Source: Deltaproteobacteria bacterium
GTDB taxonomy: Bacteria > Desulfobacterota > Deferrimicrobia > Deferrimicrobiales > Deferrimicrobiaceae
Direction of reading: 5' to 3'
Length of the DNA stretch: 44,922 bases
Assembly (NCBI GenBank): GCA_021824125.1
Contig: JAKALO010000007.1
Coordinates: forward strand, 1-44,922
The position numbers and the translations under genes were made by a program. The first letter of the stretch is position 1; every line of letters starts with the position of its first letter. Below, one piece after another: positions 43,300-44,922 of the stretch. A model generated the notes under the pieces. That model saw only the letters and a list, made by a program, of their open reading frames with translations, made no database searches and was not told the DNA's origin.

Positions 43300-43313
43300 A
43301 GGGAGCGGAATAG

Positions 43314-44922
43314 ATGAGGATGAAAACCGGGTTCCACGTTTTCATGCCGTTGCTCGCCTTGTTCCTCGCCCTGAACGGGTGCGATTCCCAGAAGGGGTTG
43401 AAAGTTTCCGTGCTTTCGGGTTCCTCCCCTGGAAAGAAGTTGATACGTGTCGCGGCCTCGGACGAGACGATCGTCCACTTCCAGAAAATCGCGGAAACCT
43501 ACTCCTCGCGGCACGAAGCCCAGTTCGAAATCTCCCAGACGCAGGGGATCCACATTCCGGGGCTTGTCGAGAAAGGGACGGTGGACCTCGGGGTCACGGC
43601 GCGACGGCTTTCCCCCAAGGAAAGGGGGGCGAACCTCAGCTATATCCCGTATGCCTTTGACGGCGTGGTGTTCATGGCGGCTCCCGACGCGAATGTCCGG
43701 GCGCTCACCGTCGCGCAGGTCCGGCAGATCCTGACCGGGAAGATCACCAACTGGAAAGAGGTGGGCGGGGCGGACAGGCAGATCCAGATCATAAACCGGC
43801 CCGAATATTCGGCGGTCCGCATCTCCATGGGGAACTCCCTGTTCGACGGGGAGTTCCCGAAATCGAAATCCACCCTGACCCTCGAGACGAGCGAGAACAC
43901 TTACCAGGCGCTGAAAACCCTGTCTTCCTATATCGCGTACGCGCCGATTTCCCGGATCACGGTTGAGCAGTTTCTATCCGTTCCGCTGAGCATCGACGGG
44001 ATGCTCCCCCTGATCACCAGCGTTCCGTCGGTGAAATATCCGGCGACGCTCGAGTACAGTATTCTCTTCTCCTCCAAGTCCGCGGATCCGATCGTGACGG
44101 ACTTCGCGAACTACCTTGGGTCGGTCGACGGGATGCACCACCTGGCGTCGCTCGGGCTTGTGCCTGCCGCCGGAAAGCTCTCGCTCACCGCCTGCCATTG
44201 CAGGGCGACCGAGGGGACCTTCACACCCACCCGGAGATCGCCGCTCGCGGGCAACTTCACCATAGCGGTCGTTCCCGAGCTGGGGGCGATCGAGCAGGAG
44301 ATGCGGTACTCGGGAATCGCCAGGATCATCGCGGAGGAGATGGGCGTCAAGACGCAGTTGAAGCACATGGAGTCGTACGGACGCATCATACGCGAGTTCG
44401 AGGAGGGCCGGATCGACGCCGCCTTCGTGGGGAGCCTCATCTACGGCCAGTTGCACGACCGGCTCGGGGTCATTCCCCTGGCGCGACCCGAGTTGGGGAA
44501 GATTTCGTATTACCATGGGATCCTCATCGTCCGTGCCGGCAGCGGGAACGAAAAGTTCTCCGATCTCAAGGGAAAATCGTTCGCGTACGTCCCCAACACG
44601 TCGGCGGGCGAACTGTTCTCCCGCGTCCTGCTGCAGAAGAACGGGAAGGTCGGTGAGCAGTCCTTCTTTTCGAGGGTCGTCCGGGTATCCACGCACGCGG
44701 ACGCGGTGAACCTGGTGGCGGATGGCAAGTTGGACGGCGCGGTCGTCAAGGACCTTGTCCTCAACCGGATGATAAGGGAGCGGGGGAAAAACGGATCCGG
44801 CGCGCTGAAGGACAGGATCCGGGTCCTGGAATCCTCCACTTACTTCCCGGAAAATGCGCTGGTGGTCAGCCCGTCGATCGACCCGAAGCAGAGGAACCAG
44901 CTCCGCGACATTCTCCTTGCCT
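43314..44922 (+). CDS. PstS-like/PhnD-like tandem substrate-binding lipoprotein (3' end cut)
   Basis: Not in the track because it runs off the window; at least 536 codons are open from ATG 43314 (or 43320), with GGGAGCGG upstream. The signal peptide ends in lipobox ALNGC. Domain 1 (about 40-285) is PstS-like: 'LIRVAASDETIVHFQKIAET', 'VDLGVTARRLSPKERGANLS', 'LTGKITNWKEVGGADRQIQI'. Domain 2 (from about 305) is PhnD-like: 'FTIAVVPELGAIEQEMRYSG', 'GRIDAAFVGSLIYGQL', 'GILIVRAGSGNEKFSDLKGK', 'VADGKLDGAVVKDLVLN'. Both domains normally capture phosphate or phosphonate for ABC import or sensing. Fusing them in one lipoprotein is unusual; a sensor domain or stop lies beyond the window. Confidence 0.85.
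   Translation, partial: MRMKTGFHVFMPLLALFLALNGCDSQKGLKVSVLSGSSPGKKLIRVAASDETIVHFQKIAETYSSRHEAQFEISQTQGIHIPGLVEKGTVDLGVTARRLSPKERGANLSYIPYAFDGVVFMAAPDANVRALTVAQVRQILTGKITNWKEVGGADRQIQIINRPEYSAVRISMGNSLFDGEFPKSKSTLTLETSENTYQALKTLSSYIAYAPISRITVEQFLSVPLSIDGMLPLITSVPSVKYPATLEYSILFSSKSADPIVTDFANYLGSVDGMHHLASLGLVPAAGKLSLTACHCRATEGTFTPTRRSPLAGNFTIAVVPELGAIEQEMRYSGIARIIAEEMGVKTQLKHMESYGRIIREFEEGRIDAAFVGSLIYGQLHDRLGVIPLARPELGKISYYHGILIVRAGSGNEKFSDLKGKSFAYVPNTSAGELFSRVLLQKNGKVGEQSFFSRVVRVSTHADAVNLVADGKLDGAVVKDLVLNRMIRERGKNGSGALKDRIRVLESSTYFPENALVVSPSIDPKQRNQLRDILLA

Overview
The window is GC-rich, densely coded chromosomal DNA (about 36 protein genes, one tRNA, no transposase, integrase, phage module or CRISPR array). 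Gene content points to a flagellated, Gram-negative bacterium of the deltaproteobacterial type (Desulfobacterota/Desulfuromonadota-like). Supporting features are an HD-GYP domain, PAS-GGDEF signalling, an NtrC-type sigma-54 activator next to a FliA-type sigma factor, an RND-MFP-OMF efflux operon, many lipoproteins and an apparent selenocysteine gene. The lineage is an inference from content only.

Layout. 1-650: end of an HD-GYP gene whose stop lies inside tRNA-Arg(TCG), then a non-coding stretch of scrambled tRNA-derived repeats. 650-6,220: two exported proteins (a PsbP/DcrB-like protein and an eight-motif PQQ-type propeller), then a converging NCS2 purine permease and a B12-binding radical SAM gene. 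6,300-13,480: a PAS-diguanylate cyclase behind a sigma-28-like promoter, a ChaN-PDZ lipoprotein, a RibD_C reductase, a ComA-like/PrpD-like pair and a VOC protein with a structured leader. 13,490-14,390: a decayed HtrA gene, a tiny secreted ORF and a rhodanese whose in-frame TGA reads as selenocysteine with a bacterial SECIS hairpin. 14,400-21,540: LOG-family protein, four-TM holin-like protein, beta-CASP nuclease, carB and a PfkB kinase. 21,660-21,790: a candidate small RNA with two hairpin loops that both display CCCUCC. 21,995-27,100: ClpA-like unfoldase, a 12-repeat NHL lipoprotein and an FlK-like thioesterase.

27,250-33,700: TetR regulator with twin operators, followed by a complete tripartite RND efflux operon; then rmuC. 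34,850-37,505: a compact flagellar checkpoint made of fliA (own sigma-54 promoter), an NtrC-family activator and a FlgM-like anti-sigma gene with a sigma-28-like promoter. 37,575-44,922: three poorly known proteins including a small HExxH metallopeptidase, hisC with a second aminotransferase, a lipoprotein, and an open-ended PstS-like/PhnD-like fusion lipoprotein.

How it fits together: the sigma-54 activator probably fires fliA, sigma-28 then fires flgM (feedback) and possibly the diguanylate cyclase at 6,345, which would couple the motility cascade to cyclic-di-GMP. The strongest unusual signals are the selenocysteine rhodanese with its SECIS element and the anti-Shine-Dalgarno-loop small RNA. 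Most large ORFs in the supplied track that overlap these genes are GC-rich shadow frames.
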